NCBI RefSeq assembly: GCF_000060285.1
Contig: NC_008555.1
Location: forward strand, 1,302,001-1,366,000
Direction of reading: 5' to 3'
DNA from: Listeria welshimeri serovar 6b str. SLCC5334
GTDB taxonomy: Bacteria > Bacillota > Bacilli > Lactobacillales > Listeriaceae
Length of the DNA stretch: 64,000 nucleotides
The position numbers were made by a program, and so were the translations under genes. Shown one piece after another: positions 33,170 to 41,500 of this stretch. The first letter of the stretch is position 1. The number at the start of each line of letters is the position of its first letter. The notes below the pieces were generated by a model, which did not search any database, was not told the DNA's origin, and saw only the letters and a list, made by a program, of their open reading frames with translations.

Positions 33170-33514
33170 TTGAACGTACGAGCAAATCGTGTCAGTGAGC
33201 AAATGAAAAAAGAATTGGGCGATATTTTAAATCGTAAAATTAAAGATCCACGTTTAGGTTTTGTGACAGTAACTGGTGTAGATGTAACTGGGGACTTACA
33301 AGAAGCTAAGGTGTTCATTTCCATTCTTGGTACCGATAAGGAAAAAGAAAATACGTTACTCGCACTTGCGAAAGCGCATGGCTTTATCCGCTCAGAAATC
33401 GGTCGCCGTATTCGACTTCGTAAAGTTCCAGAAATGTCTTTTGAAATAGATAATTCCATCGCTTACGGAAATCGAATCGATGAATTGCTTCGCGACTTAA
33501 ATAGCGATCAATAA
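33170..33514 (+). CDS. rbfA: ribosome-binding factor A
   Basis: A 114-residue KH-fold protein required for late 30S maturation and 16S rRNA 5' processing. The core [37 protein letters not shown] and [21 protein letters not shown] is complete. TTG at 33170 lies 8 bases after GAGGTGAA. It ends the operon segment before a long hairpin. Confidence 0.95.
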   Translation: MNVRANRVSEQMKKELGDILNRKIKDPRLGFVTVTGVDVTGDLQEAKVFISILGTDKEKENTLLALAKAHGFIRSEIGRRIRLRKVPEMSFEIDNSIAYGNRIDELLRDLNSDQ

Positions 33515-33520
33515 TAAATT

Positions 33521-33592
33521 AAAGTTTAAGGCAATCCCTTTATCTTCTCAGTCAAACGGGATATAAATGGAGAATTGTCTTAAACTTTTTTT
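33521..33592 (+). terminator. terminator between rbfA and truB
   Basis: AAAGTTTAAGGCAAT pairs with ATTGTCTTAAACTTT over a long loop of about 40 bases, ending in a run of Ts. A smaller hairpin may form inside. It probably reduces read-through into truB-ribF. Confidence 0.7.
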
Positions 33593-33610
33593 CTTAGAAG
33601 GAGGAGCTTG

Positions 33611-34525
33611 ATGAACGGCATTATCCCTTTGTGGAAAGAACGCGGGATGACGAGTCATGATTGCGTTTTTAAATTAAGAAAAATTCTACATACAAAAAAA
33701 GTTGGACATACCGGGACACTCGATCCAGAAGTGGAAGGTGTACTCCCAATTTGTATCGGACGAGCGACAAAACTGGCGGAATATGTAACAGATGAAGGAA
33801 AAGTTTATGTAGCTGAAATAACATTAGGTAAATCAACTACAACAGAAGATGCCACTGGCGAAATCATAGCAACAAAAGATTTAGCAGAAATTTCACCAGA
33901 AGCACTTCAATCCGTACTCACTAAGCTTACAGGAAAAATCACCCAAATTCCGCCGATGTTTTCAGCTGTAAAAGTGAACGGGAAGAAATTGTATGAATAT
34001 GCAAGAGCAGGAATAGAGGTAGAACGACCATCCAGACAAGTGGATATTTATTCATTAACCCGTTTAGATGGCCTCGCTTCTCTAAATGAATCAAATCCTA
34101 CTTTTCAATTAGAAATCTCTTGTGGAAAAGGGACATATATCCGTACACTCGCAGTCATGATTGGTGAATTGTTAGGATATCCAGCACATATGTCCAAACT
34201 AGAACGTACCCGAAGTGGCTTTTTTAAAAAAGAAGATTGTTTCACCTTGTCTGAAATTGACGAAATGATGCAAGCGAATGATCTCAATTTTTTATATCCA
34301 CTTGAAAAAGGGATTGAATCCATGACAAAACTAATTATTGATGATGAAATACATGCAAAAGTTTTAAATGGCGCATTATTACCAAAGGCATTATTTGTAT
34401 CGGTTGAAAATGAATCTCGTGTCGCGCTTATTTTTGAAGGTAAATTAACTGCAATTTACAAGCCACATCCGGAGAAAAAAGACCTTTGGAAACCAGAAAA
34501 AGTCATTGAATTAAATGAAGCATAG
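33611..34525 (+). CDS. truB: tRNA pseudouridine-55 synthase TruB
   Basis: A 304-residue pseudouridine synthase acting on U55 of the T-loop of tRNAs. KKVGHTGTLDPEVEGVLPICIGRATKL contains the catalytic aspartate; FSAVKVNGKKLYEYAR, GTYIRTLAVMIGE and LERTRSGFF follow in order, and a C-terminal PUA-like part closes. ATG at 33611 follows AAGGAGGAGC; a TTG one codon earlier is less likely. Confidence 0.96.
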   Translation: MNGIIPLWKERGMTSHDCVFKLRKILHTKKVGHTGTLDPEVEGVLPICIGRATKLAEYVTDEGKVYVAEITLGKSTTTEDATGEIIATKDLAEISPEALQSVLTKLTGKITQIPPMFSAVKVNGKKLYEYARAGIEVERPSRQVDIYSLTRLDGLASLNESNPTFQLEISCGKGTYIRTLAVMIGELLGYPAHMSKLERTRSGFFKKEDCFTLSEIDEMMQANDLNFLYPLEKGIESMTKLIIDDEIHAKVLNGALLPKALFVSVENESRVALIFEGKLTAIYKPHPEKKDLWKPEKVIELNEA

Positions 34526-34595
34526 TTATTGCGGCTACAACTTTCTTATATTATGATAATAGAGGAATTCGAATTTTGAGGAGAAGTGGCAAAAA

Positions 34596-35540
34596 ATGAA
34601 GACGATATACTTACATCATCCAATTAAAGTGGATGAGTGGACAGATGTAAAAAAAGTAATGGCACTTGGCTTCTTTGATGGTGTTCATTTAGGACATCAA
34701 GCAGTCATTAAAAAAGCGAAACAGATTGCGGAACAAAAAGGACTTCAAACAGCAGTCTTAACTTTTGACCCACATCCATCTGTCGTTTTAAGCAACATCC
34801 GAAAACAAGTAAAATATTTAACTCCACTGGAAGATAAAGCAGAAAAAATGGCGGAACTTGGAGTAGATATTATGTACGTAGTTCGCTTTACTACACAGTT
34901 TTCCGAATTATCCCCGCAAGCATTTGTGGACAAATATCTCGTTTCTTTAAATGTAAGTCATGTAGTAGCAGGTTTTGACTACTCTTATGGTAAAAAAGGG
35001 GAAGGTAAAATGGCCGATTTAGAACGTTATGCAAATGGCCGTTTTGACGTTACTATTGTGGATAAACAGACTGCTGCTAGTGATAAAATAAGCTCAACCA
35101 ACATTAGACGTGCGATTTCGGAAGGCGAGCTGGAAGAAGCAAATCAATTACTGGGCTATCCTTACACAACAAAAGGAACGGTCATTCACGGAGATAAACG
35201 TGGTAGGACAATTGGATTTCCAACAGCGAATATTCTTGTTAATGAAGATTATTTAATTCCAAAACTTGGCGTTTATGCAGTGAAATTCCGTGTGAACGGG
35301 GAAACGCATCTTGGTATGGCAAGTATTGGGTATAATATTACTTTTAAAGATGATCAAGCATTATCGATTGAAGTATATATTTTGGATTTTCACTGGGAAA
35401 TTTACGGCGAAGAAGCAGAAATCGAATGGTACCAGTTTTTCCGTCCAGAGCTGAAATTTAATGGGGTGGAAGGTCTGATTGCTCAATTAGAAAAAGACGA
35501 GCAAGATACAAGAGCTTTTTTTGCTGATTTAGAGGATTAA
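34596..35540 (+). CDS. ribF: bifunctional riboflavin kinase / FAD synthetase
   Basis: A 314-residue enzyme making FMN and FAD. The N-terminal adenylyltransferase domain has ALGFFDGVHLGHQAVI, FDPHPSVVL and the ISSTNIRRAISEG segment; the C-terminal kinase domain has KGTVIHGDKRGRTIGFPTANI and GVYAVKFRVNG. ATG at 34596 follows GAGGAGAAGTGG. It follows truB by 70 bases, the usual truB-ribF-rpsO order. Listeria literature often calls it ribC. Confidence 0.96.
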   Translation: MKTIYLHHPIKVDEWTDVKKVMALGFFDGVHLGHQAVIKKAKQIAEQKGLQTAVLTFDPHPSVVLSNIRKQVKYLTPLEDKAEKMAELGVDIMYVVRFTTQFSELSPQAFVDKYLVSLNVSHVVAGFDYSYGKKGEGKMADLERYANGRFDVTIVDKQTAASDKISSTNIRRAISEGELEEANQLLGYPYTTKGTVIHGDKRGRTIGFPTANILVNEDYLIPKLGVYAVKFRVNGETHLGMASIGYNITFKDDQALSIEVYILDFHWEIYGEEAEIEWYQFFRPELKFNGVEGLIAQLEKDEQDTRAFFADLED

Positions 35541-35585
35541 ACTACTATTTTTGCTTGCTTTTGGAGGCCAAATAGTGTATCTTTA

Positions 35586-35676
35586 AATCTGTACGAACAG
35601 AACCATTACTTGGCTTTTGCGACTCACCGACGCTTGGCTCAGTAATTGGGGATATTTTAGAAGGAGGTGGAAAGAA
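35586..35676 (+). promoter_or_regulatory. structured rpsO leader, candidate S15 autoregulatory site
   Basis: In the 136-base ribF-rpsO gap, CCATTACTTGGC near 35603 pairs with GCTCAGTAATTGG near 35637 as an interrupted helix of about ten pairs enclosing a loop of about 24 bases. The helix ends just before the AAGGAGGTGG ribosome site. Ribosomal protein S15 is known to repress its own mRNA by binding leader structures in Gram-positives and in E. coli; assignment here is by position and fold only. Confidence 0.55.
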
Positions 35677-35946
35677 ATGGCTTTAACTCAAGAACGCAAA
35701 AATGAAATTATTGCAGAGTACCGTGTCCATGATACAGATACTGGTTCACCAGAAGTACAAATCGCTGTATTAACTGCTGAAATCAATAGCTTAAATGAAC
35801 ACGTTCGCGTACACAAAAAAGATCATCACTCTTACCGTGGATTAATGAAAATGGTAGGTCACCGTCGTAACCTATTAACTTATTTACGTAAAAAAGATGT
35901 TCAACGTTACCGCGAACTTATCAAACGTTTAGGTTTACGTCGATAA
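35677..35946 (+). CDS. rpsO: 30S ribosomal protein S15
   Basis: An 89-residue primary 16S rRNA-binding protein of the 30S platform. The sequence [55 protein letters not shown] in consecutive blocks is the conserved core. ATG at 35677 follows a very strong AAGGAGGTGG; an in-frame start 20 codons upstream lies in the leader and is not family-like. It has its own terminator and precedes pnp, a pairing conserved across bacteria. Confidence 0.97.
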   Translation: MALTQERKNEIIAEYRVHDTDTGSPEVQIAVLTAEINSLNEHVRVHKKDHHSYRGLMKMVGHRRNLLTYLRKKDVQRYRELIKRLGLRR

Positions 35947-35956
35947 AAACCAGACG

Positions 35957-35989
35957 AAAGCGGGATACCAAAAGTTCCCGCTTTTTTTT
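35957..35989 (+). terminator. terminator after rpsO
   Basis: AAAGCGGGA and TCCCGCTTT pair around a 10-base loop and eight Ts follow. Confidence 0.9.
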
Positions 35990-36033
35990 GAGTATTAAGT
36001 ATATTAATTTTTGGAAAACACGGCGAAGAAATA

Positions 36034-36157
36034 AAACTTTATCGCATGAATCCAAAAACGTGCTTCAGAAAATCGCTATTTGTAGCAGGTTTTTGGATTC
36101 ATGTGTGCTTTAGAAAATCTAAAGTGTGCGTGAACATTCTTATGCATGGTAAAGTTT
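36034..36157 (+). promoter_or_regulatory. highly structured pnp leader
   Basis: Three nested or adjacent helices can form. An outer stem pairs AAACTTTA (36034-36041) with TAAAGTTT (36150-36157). A perfect 15-base stem pairs 36045-36059 with 36089-36103 around a 29-base loop. CTTTAGA (36108-36114) pairs with TCTAAAG (36118-36124). A near-direct repeat GTGCTTCAGAAAATC / GTGCTTTAGAAAATC is also present. E. coli pnp is autoregulated through RNase III cleavage of such a leader; a comparable role here is inferred. Confidence 0.6.
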
Positions 36158-36192
36158 CTGGTTCGTGTTTCCTAATCAAAGGAGATTAAAAT

Positions 36193-38364
36193 ATGTCTGA
36201 AAAACAAGTGTTTTCAACAGAATGGGCAGGTAAAACATTATCTGTTGAAGTAGGTCAATTAGCAAAACAAGCAAGTGGGGCAGCATTAATTCGTTACGGT
36301 GATACGGTCGTTTTAACTGCAGCAGTAGGTTCTAAAAAACCACGTCCGGGAGACTTTTTCCCATTAACAGTTAACTATGAAGAAAAAATGTATTCTGTTG
36401 GGAAAGTTCCTGGTGGATTCTTAAAACGTGAAGGACGTCCAAGTGACCGTGCAACATTAACAGCGCGTCTAATTGACCGTCCAATTCGTCCGTTATTTGC
36501 AGAAGGTTTTCGTAATGAAGTTCAAATCACTTCTACTGTTTTCAGTGTAGACCAAGATTGTTCACCAGAAATGGCAGCAATGCTTGGATCCTCTGTGGCA
36601 TTGGTTATTTCTGATATTCCATTTGAAGGACCAATCGCTGGGGTAGATGTTGGTCGTATTGATGGCAAATACGTTATTAACCCAACAATCGAGCAAGCAG
36701 AAAAAAGTGATATTAGTTTAACTGTTGCTGGAACTTATGATGCAATTAACATGGTGGAAGCTGGAGCAAAAGAAGTTTCAGAAGAAGCAATGCTAGAAGC
36801 AATCATGTTTGGTCATGAAGAAATTAAACGTCTTTGTGAATTCCAACAACAAATAATTGCAGCTGTTGGTAAAGAAAAACGCGAAATCGAACTTTTTGTA
36901 AGCGATCCTGAACTTGAGGCAGAAGTAAAAGCAGCAAGTGAAGGTAAAATGAAAGTAGCTATCAAAACAGAAGAGAAAAAAGCGCGTGAAGCTGCTATTG
37001 AAGAAGTGAAAGAAGAAATTTTAGAAAGCTATAAAGCAAAAGAATTAGAGAATGAAACAGAAATTCTTAGCGAAGTAGCGCATATTCTTGAAATGATTGA
37101 AAAAGACGAAATGCGTCGTTTGATTTCTCAAGATAAAATCCGTCCCGATGGTCGTAAAGTAAACGAAATCCGCCCACTTTCTTCTGAAGTTGGTATGCTT
37201 CCACGTGTCCATGGTTCTGGTTTATTTACTCGTGGTCAAACACAAGCTTTAAGTGTATGTACATTAGCACCGCTACGTGAGCACCAAATCATTGATGGTC
37301 TCGGGACAGAAGAATATAAACGTTTCATGCACCATTACAATTTCCCGCAATTCAGTGTTGGTGAAACTGGTCCTCGTCGTGCTCCTGGTCGTCGTGAAAT
37401 TGGTCACGGTGCGTTAGGTGAGCGTGCATTACAATACGTTATTCCTTCTGAAGAAGATTTCCCATACACTATCCGTTTAGTATCAGAAGTTCTTGAATCA
37501 AATGGTTCTAGTTCACAAGCAAGTATTTGTGGTTCCACACTTGCAATGCTTGACGCGGGAGTTCCAATTAAAGCGCCAGTTGCAGGTATTGCGATGGGAC
37601 TTGTTAAACTCGGTGATGATTATACAATTCTTTCTGATATTCAAGGTATGGAAGATCACTTTGGCGATATGGATTTCAAAGTAGCTGGAACAAAAGATGG
37701 TATCACAGCTCTCCAAATGGATATCAAAATTGATGGCTTGAGTCGTCAAATTTTAGATGAAGCATTAACACAAGCGAAAGAAGGGCGTTTACACATTCTA
37801 GAACACTTAACAAGCACCATTAGCGCACCTCGTGAAGAACTTTCTGCTTATGCACCAAAAATTATTACACTTAACATCAAACCAGAAAAAATTAAAGATG
37901 TTATTGGACCTGGCGGAAAACAAATCAATGCAATCATCGAAGAAACTGGCGTAAAAATCGATATCGAACAAGATGGTACAGTTTACATTGCATCACAAGA
38001 CCAAGCAATGAACCGTAAAGCCATTGCTATCATCGAAGACATCGTTCGTGAAGTAGAAGTCGGTGAAGTTTACACTGGTAAAGTTCGTCGTATCGAAAAA
38101 TTTGGCGCATTTGTTGAATTGTTTAAAGGGACAGATGGTTTAGTTCATATTTCTGAATTAGCACATGAACGTGTTGGTAAAGTAGAAGATATTTTAAAAC
38201 TTGGGGATGAAGTAACTGTCAAAGTTATTGAAGTAGATCACCAAGGACGAGTTAACTTATCACGTAAAGCTTTGCTAGAGAAAAAAGAACAACCAGAAGG
38301 CGACAAAAAACCGCAAGCAGAGAAAAAATTCTATCCAAAAACAAAAAAACCAGAATCTAAATAA
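36193..38364 (+). CDS. pnp: polynucleotide phosphorylase
   Basis: A 723-residue 3'-5' exoribonuclease using phosphate, core of the RNA degradation machinery. Two RNase PH-like domains surround a helical linker; [16 protein letters not shown] and [24 protein letters not shown] mark the first, and [16 protein letters not shown], the [23 protein letters not shown] block and [20 protein letters not shown] the second. The KH domain has [16 protein letters not shown], and the S1 domain [16 protein letters not shown]. The C-terminal tail is lysine-, proline- and glutamate-rich. ATG at 36193 follows AAAGGAGAT. Confidence 0.97.
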   Translation: MSEKQVFSTEWAGKTLSVEVGQLAKQASGAALIRYGDTVVLTAAVGSKKPRPGDFFPLTVNYEEKMYSVGKVPGGFLKREGRPSDRATLTARLIDRPIRPLFAEGFRNEVQITSTVFSVDQDCSPEMAAMLGSSVALVISDIPFEGPIAGVDVGRIDGKYVINPTIEQAEKSDISLTVAGTYDAINMVEAGAKEVSEEAMLEAIMFGHEEIKRLCEFQQQIIAAVGKEKREIELFVSDPELEAEVKAASEGKMKVAIKTEEKKAREAAIEEVKEEILESYKAKELENETEILSEVAHILEMIEKDEMRRLISQDKIRPDGRKVNEIRPLSSEVGMLPRVHGSGLFTRGQTQALSVCTLAPLREHQIIDGLGTEEYKRFMHHYNFPQFSVGETGPRRAPGRREIGHGALGERALQYVIPSEEDFPYTIRLVSEVLESNGSSSQASICGSTLAMLDAGVPIKAPVAGIAMGLVKLGDDYTILSDIQGMEDHFGDMDFKVAGTKDGITALQMDIKIDGLSRQILDEALTQAKEGRLHILEHLTSTISAPREELSAYAPKIITLNIKPEKIKDVIGPGGKQINAIIEETGVKIDIEQDGTVYIASQDQAMNRKAIAIIEDIVREVEVGEVYTGKVRRIEKFGAFVELFKGTDGLVHISELAHERVGKVEDILKLGDEVTVKVIEVDHQGRVNLSRKALLEKKEQPEGDKKPQAEKKFYPKTKKPESK

Positions 38365-38366
38365 CA

Positions 38367-38400
38367 AAAAGCAAGTAGCTTCGGCTACTTGCTTTTTTTA
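38367..38400. terminator. bidirectional terminator between pnp and rsgA
   Basis: GCAAGTAGC and GCTACTTGC form a 9-base stem closed by a TTCG tetraloop, with As on the left and seven Ts on the right. Both convergent genes can use it. Confidence 0.92.
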
Positions 38401-38401
38401 A

Positions 38402-39442
38402 CTATTTTTTAGACCTAGTTTTTAACTGCGTTCGAAGTGATTTATGAATAGCTTTCCAGCGGTCTCGTTCTTGTCTAGCAAGAGCGGGACTGTTTTTACG
38501 TTCATGATAAGCCATTTCACGTTGCAATTTCAGCCAGTTTTCATAGTGTTGCATAGATAATGAACTATCATCTATTGCAGTTTGCACAGCGCAACCAGGT
38601 TCTTTTGTATGAGAACAATCACGAAACCGACAATGTTGTGCTAATTCTTCTATGTCGGAAAATGTTGTCTCAAGTCCAGTATGGTTAATCCCCACTCCAA
38701 ATTCGCGCATCCCTGGTGTATCAATAACAATCCATCCGTTATTTAGCAAATGCATTTCGCGATGTGTGGTGGTATGTTTTCCTTTACTATCATCTGCACG
38801 TATATCAGCGGTTTTAATTAAATCAACGCCAGCGAGAGAATTAATAAAAGAGGATTTGCCAACCCCAGAAGATCCAAGTAAGACTAGCGTACTATGCGGC
38901 TTTAAATCGCGTTTTAAAGCTTCAAAACCATGATGTGATAAATTATCCACATAATAAGCTGGAACGCCGTAAGCAACTGTTTCAAGCTGCTCTGTGTACA
39001 CTGTTAGATCTTCCACTAAATCTGCTTTTGTTAAAATAATAATCGGTGTAGCACCACTATCCCATGCAACAGTCAGATAACGCTCCAAACGGTTTAAATT
39101 AAAATCATGATTTAAACTCATCACAATTAAAGCATAATCGAAATTTGCAGCAATTAGTTGTTCCTCAGAATCTTTGTTCATGCGAGAAAAAACAGTTTTT
39201 CGTGTTAAAACAGAAAGAATTTGCCCATCTTTACTAATCTCGACAAAATCTCCAACTGCTGGCAGGGAAGTAGCGGATAGTTCATAAAAATTACCGCGCT
39301 TAATTGTTGCTAAGAATTCTTTTTCGTCAGTGATAACCCGATAAAAATCTTTAAAAACAGCGGTAACTCTTCCATAAATTGATTCAGTAGATATTTCCTG
39401 TTTTTCAAAAAAATCTGTGAAACCATAATCTTTTAATGTCAA
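38402..39442 (-). CDS. rsgA: RsgA-type circularly permuted ribosome GTPase, likely second copy
   Basis: A 346-residue circularly permuted GTPase. After the OB fold the G4 motif LTKAD precedes G1 GSSGVGKSS and G3 DTPGM; the zinc-binding CRFRDCSHTKEPGCAV closes. Family members check 30S subunits late in maturation. TTG at 39442 lies after AAAGGAGCG; the frame is open ten codons farther but that start has no site. The usual housekeeping rsgA of Firmicutes lies with prpC-prkC; this copy is not there, so it is likely the second paralogue that Listeria carries. Opposing pnp, it shares its terminator. Confidence 0.88.
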   Translation of the reverse strand: MTLKDYGFTDFFEKQEISTESIYGRVTAVFKDFYRVITDEKEFLATIKRGNFYELSATSLPAVGDFVEISKDGQILSVLTRKTVFSRMNKDSEEQLIAANFDYALIVMSLNHDFNLNRLERYLTVAWDSGATPIIILTKADLVEDLTVYTEQLETVAYGVPAYYVDNLSHHGFEALKRDLKPHSTLVLLGSSGVGKSSFINSLAGVDLIKTADIRADDSKGKHTTTHREMHLLNNGWIVIDTPGMREFGVGINHTGLETTFSDIEELAQHCRFRDCSHTKEPGCAVQTAIDDSSLSMQHYENWLKLQREMAYHERKNSPALARQERDRWKAIHKSLRTQLKTRSKK

Positions 39443-39565
39443 TTTTTTTCGCTCCTTTGAATTCGGGAGCAATCTATCGGTAAGATACCCCCGTAATGTT
39501 TATGAGGCAATTCATATTCACATTTTCCATAATTCATCATCCTTTCATTCTTAAATAATAACATA

Positions 39566-39601
39566 AAAAAAGGAAACAAGCTCTAGACTTATTTCCTTTT
39601 T
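39566..39601. terminator. terminator after the MltG-like gene
   Basis: AAAAAGGAAACAAG and CTTATTTCCTTTTT form a stem with one mismatch and a 7-base loop. Runs of As on the left and Ts on the right allow use from either strand; on the minus strand it follows the MltG-like gene. Confidence 0.8.
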
Positions 39602-39603
39602 GA

Positions 39604-40083
39604 TTAATTTTTATGTGCTAAAATTTTAGCGATAGTTTCATAATTCATATCACTTTTTAAATTATATTTTCCATCGCGAACATATTTTTCATAATCATTA
39701 TCTTTTAGATATTTATCAAATTCAGATGAACTCTTGATAATACCATTTTTTTGAAGTTCTTCACCAGCTTTTGAAGAAGGGTCGCCTTTAGATATTGTCA
39801 AAGTATAGTTTTTTACTTTTTTAGCTTCCTCTGCTTTTTTCTTAGCATCCTCGTCAGCTTTCTTTTTCGCTTCATCTTCAGTAGCCTTATCAACTTCTTG
39901 CTGAGCTAATAATTTTTCGTATTTTACTTTCCAGGTGTTTGAGCTATCATCAGAACCAGCTTTCGTTGATGCGGACTTTGTTTCATCTGCCTTCGTTGGT
40001 GTTGAGAAAAATTGATCGTAAACAAATAACACAACTGCAGATATTAAGAAACCAAGTGCCAACATCCGTAAATTTTTCTTCAC
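39604..40083 (-). CDS. membrane-anchored protein with an MltG/YceG N-terminal-like domain
   Basis: A 159-residue protein. A short cytoplasmic start is followed by one membrane helix (about residues 7-25), a charged, coiled-coil-like KADEDAKKKAEEAKKV region and a C-terminal domain (about 93-158) with YTLTISKGDPSSKAGEEL, NGIIKSSSEFDKYLKD and KYNLKSDMNYETIAKIL. That pattern matches the LysM-like N-terminal part of the endolytic transglycosylase MltG. The catalytic domain is missing, so it is probably an accessory or binding protein at the cell wall. GTG at 40083 follows GGAGGAA. Confidence 0.72.
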   Translation of the reverse strand: MKKNLRMLALGFLISAVVLFVYDQFFSTPTKADETKSASTKAGSDDSSNTWKVKYEKLLAQQEVDKATEDEAKKKADEDAKKKAEEAKKVKNYTLTISKGDPSSKAGEELQKNGIIKSSSEFDKYLKDNDYEKYVRDGKYNLKSDMNYETIAKILAHKN

Positions 40084-40103
40084 AGATAGGTTCCTCCTTA
40101 AAA

Positions 40104-40460
40104 TTAATGTTTTAAATATTCCTCAATGATTTTTTCTACTTCATCTTTAGGTAGTGATGATTGTTCGGCAATTTCTGATGTTACAATTCCAGAAGTATAA
40201 AGTGTAATCACTTGTTTTTTCATTAATTCGCGAACTTTGGGACTTTCAGGAACTTGCTCAATCTCTACGACAGGGCTATCCACTTTCATTGCTTTTTCTA
40301 GTTCAGAGACACGTTTTTTAAGTTCAAAGTTTTCTTGCATCCACTGAGAAGCAACATCTTCCAGTTCTTTTTCCAATTGCTTATTATCACCTTTTTGTAA
40401 AAATGAAATAACAAACAGGGCAACAGCAGCAATTAGTAAGATAATTATGACTGTGGTCAT
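40104..40460 (-). CDS. small membrane-anchored protein with coiled coil and helix-turn-helix-like tail
   Basis: A 118-residue protein I cannot name. Residues 1-20 form a membrane helix (MTTVIIILLIAAVALFVIS), residues about 25-62 a coiled coil (LEKELEDVASQW, ELKKRVSELEKAM), and the C-terminal 40 residues look like a helix-turn-helix (ITLYTSGIVTSEIAEQSSLPKDEVEKIIEEYL in pieces). ATG at 40460 is chosen; a GTG at 40475 is in frame but overlaps GAGAGG. It lies 20 bases before the MltG-like gene, so the two are likely co-transcribed. Topology suggests a membrane-tethered cytoplasmic protein. Confidence 0.65.
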   Translation of the reverse strand: MTTVIIILLIAAVALFVISFLQKGDNKQLEKELEDVASQWMQENFELKKRVSELEKAMKVDSPVVEIEQVPESPKVRELMKKQVITLYTSGIVTSEIAEQSSLPKDEVEKIIEEYLKH

Positions 40461-40578
40461 GGGTTTTATACACACCTCTCTTCCATAAACTCTACTACTA
40501 GTTATAGCATAATTTACCTCAAAACACCATCCGAAATGAGGTTTTGTAAAGAAATTAAAAAGAAAATGTATAGAGACC

Positions 40579-40607
40579 TTGCAACAACTGTGTAAAAATG
40601 ATATTAT
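40579..40607 (+). promoter_or_regulatory. rpmG promoter
   Basis: TTGCAA (40579-40584) and TATTAT (40602-40607) are 17 bases apart, about 50 bases before rpmG. The site faces away from the minus-strand membrane-protein pair. Confidence 0.7.
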
Positions 40608-40657
40608 TATACAGGTTTAGTAAATAAATTCGTCAGTCGGAGTTGGAGGGAAAAATA

Positions 40658-40807
40658 ATGCGCGTTAATATTACTTTAGAATGCACTGAATGCGGTGATC
40701 GCAATTATATCACTACTAAAAATAAGCGTGAAAATCCGGAACGTATTGAATTAAAAAAATATTGTCCAAGATTGCGCCGTGTAACTTTACACCGCGAAAC
40801 TAAGTAA
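40658..40807 (+). CDS. rpmG: 50S ribosomal protein L33
   Basis: A 49-residue basic protein that starts [17 protein letters not shown] and ends RVTLHRETK. Three cysteines (9, 12, 36) remain; the fourth zinc ligand expected in a CxxC...CPxC ribbon is a leucine (CPRLRR). Similar three-cysteine L33 proteins exist in Bacillus. ATG at 40658 follows TTGGAGGGAA. A small terminator directly follows. Confidence 0.95.
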   Translation: MRVNITLECTECGDRNYITTKNKRENPERIELKKYCPRLRRVTLHRETK

Positions 40808-40838
40808 GCAGCAGGATCTCCATTCTGTTGCTTTTTTT
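40808..40838 (+). terminator. terminator after rpmG
   Basis: GCAGCAG and CTGTTGC pair (one G-T) around a 10-base loop, with seven Ts following. It begins at the base after the rpmG stop. Confidence 0.75.
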
Positions 40839-40862
40839 ATTAGACAAAAGGGGGAAGTCAAG

Positions 40863-41402
40863 ATGGAAGACAAACGCCTAATTAGAGAAAAAATTTTACG
40901 TAACTTAAATAATATAGATAAAATAGAACACCGCGAACGTTCAATTAAGCTTGCAGAAAAATTATTCCTTTTACCTGAATGGAAAAACGCCAATTCTATT
41001 GGAATAACATTAGCTAGACATCCGGAAATTGAAACAGAAACGATTATTTTACAAGCTAAAAAAGAAGGCAAAACAGTTTTAATACCTAAAACTTATTATC
41101 CGAGTAGGAAAATGGAGTTTAAAAAAATGGATTCTGTTCATCCACTTATCAAATCAAAGTTCGGTATTTTAGAGCCAAATGAATTAACAGAAACGGTACC
41201 TAAAGAAAAAATAGATTTACTTCTGGTGCCTGGAGTTGCTTTTAATAAATCGCATTTCCGAATTGGTTTTGGCGGCGGTTTTTATGATCGTTTTTTAGTT
41301 GGTTTTAAAGGCACTACTGTGTCACTATGTCTCTATGAGCAACAAATAGAATTTACGCAAGAAAGTCATGATTTACCAGTTTCTATTCTAATTGAAGGTT
41401 AA
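40863..41402 (+). CDS. 5-formyltetrahydrofolate cyclo-ligase
   Basis: A 179-residue ATP-dependent enzyme (5-FCL, YqgN family) returning 5-formyl-THF to the one-carbon pool as methenyl-THF. The basic N-terminus with RLIREKILRNL, the LLVPGVAFN strand and the hallmark GFGGGFYDRFL near the C-terminus are all present. ATG at 40863 follows AGGGGGAAG. It is the first gene after rpmG in the conserved rpmG-yqgN-yqgP-yqgQ-glcK order. Confidence 0.93.
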   Translation: MEDKRLIREKILRNLNNIDKIEHRERSIKLAEKLFLLPEWKNANSIGITLARHPEIETETIILQAKKEGKTVLIPKTYYPSRKMEFKKMDSVHPLIKSKFGILEPNELTETVPKEKIDLLLVPGVAFNKSHFRIGFGGGFYDRFLVGFKGTTVSLCLYEQQIEFTQESHDLPVSILIEG

Positions 41403-41500
41403 AGAAAAATATTTCAAGAGAATACAGGGTGGATTGTTTACAACGCCCCTTTTTTTGCGTATAGTAGTAATTATAATTTGTAATGAAAGCAGGGAATTTT

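Noticed and set aside
41403-41500. Terminator between the 5-FCL gene and gluP
   Set aside because: A short imperfect GGGTG/CGCCC stem before a T run is visible, but it is too weak and interrupted to call confidently.
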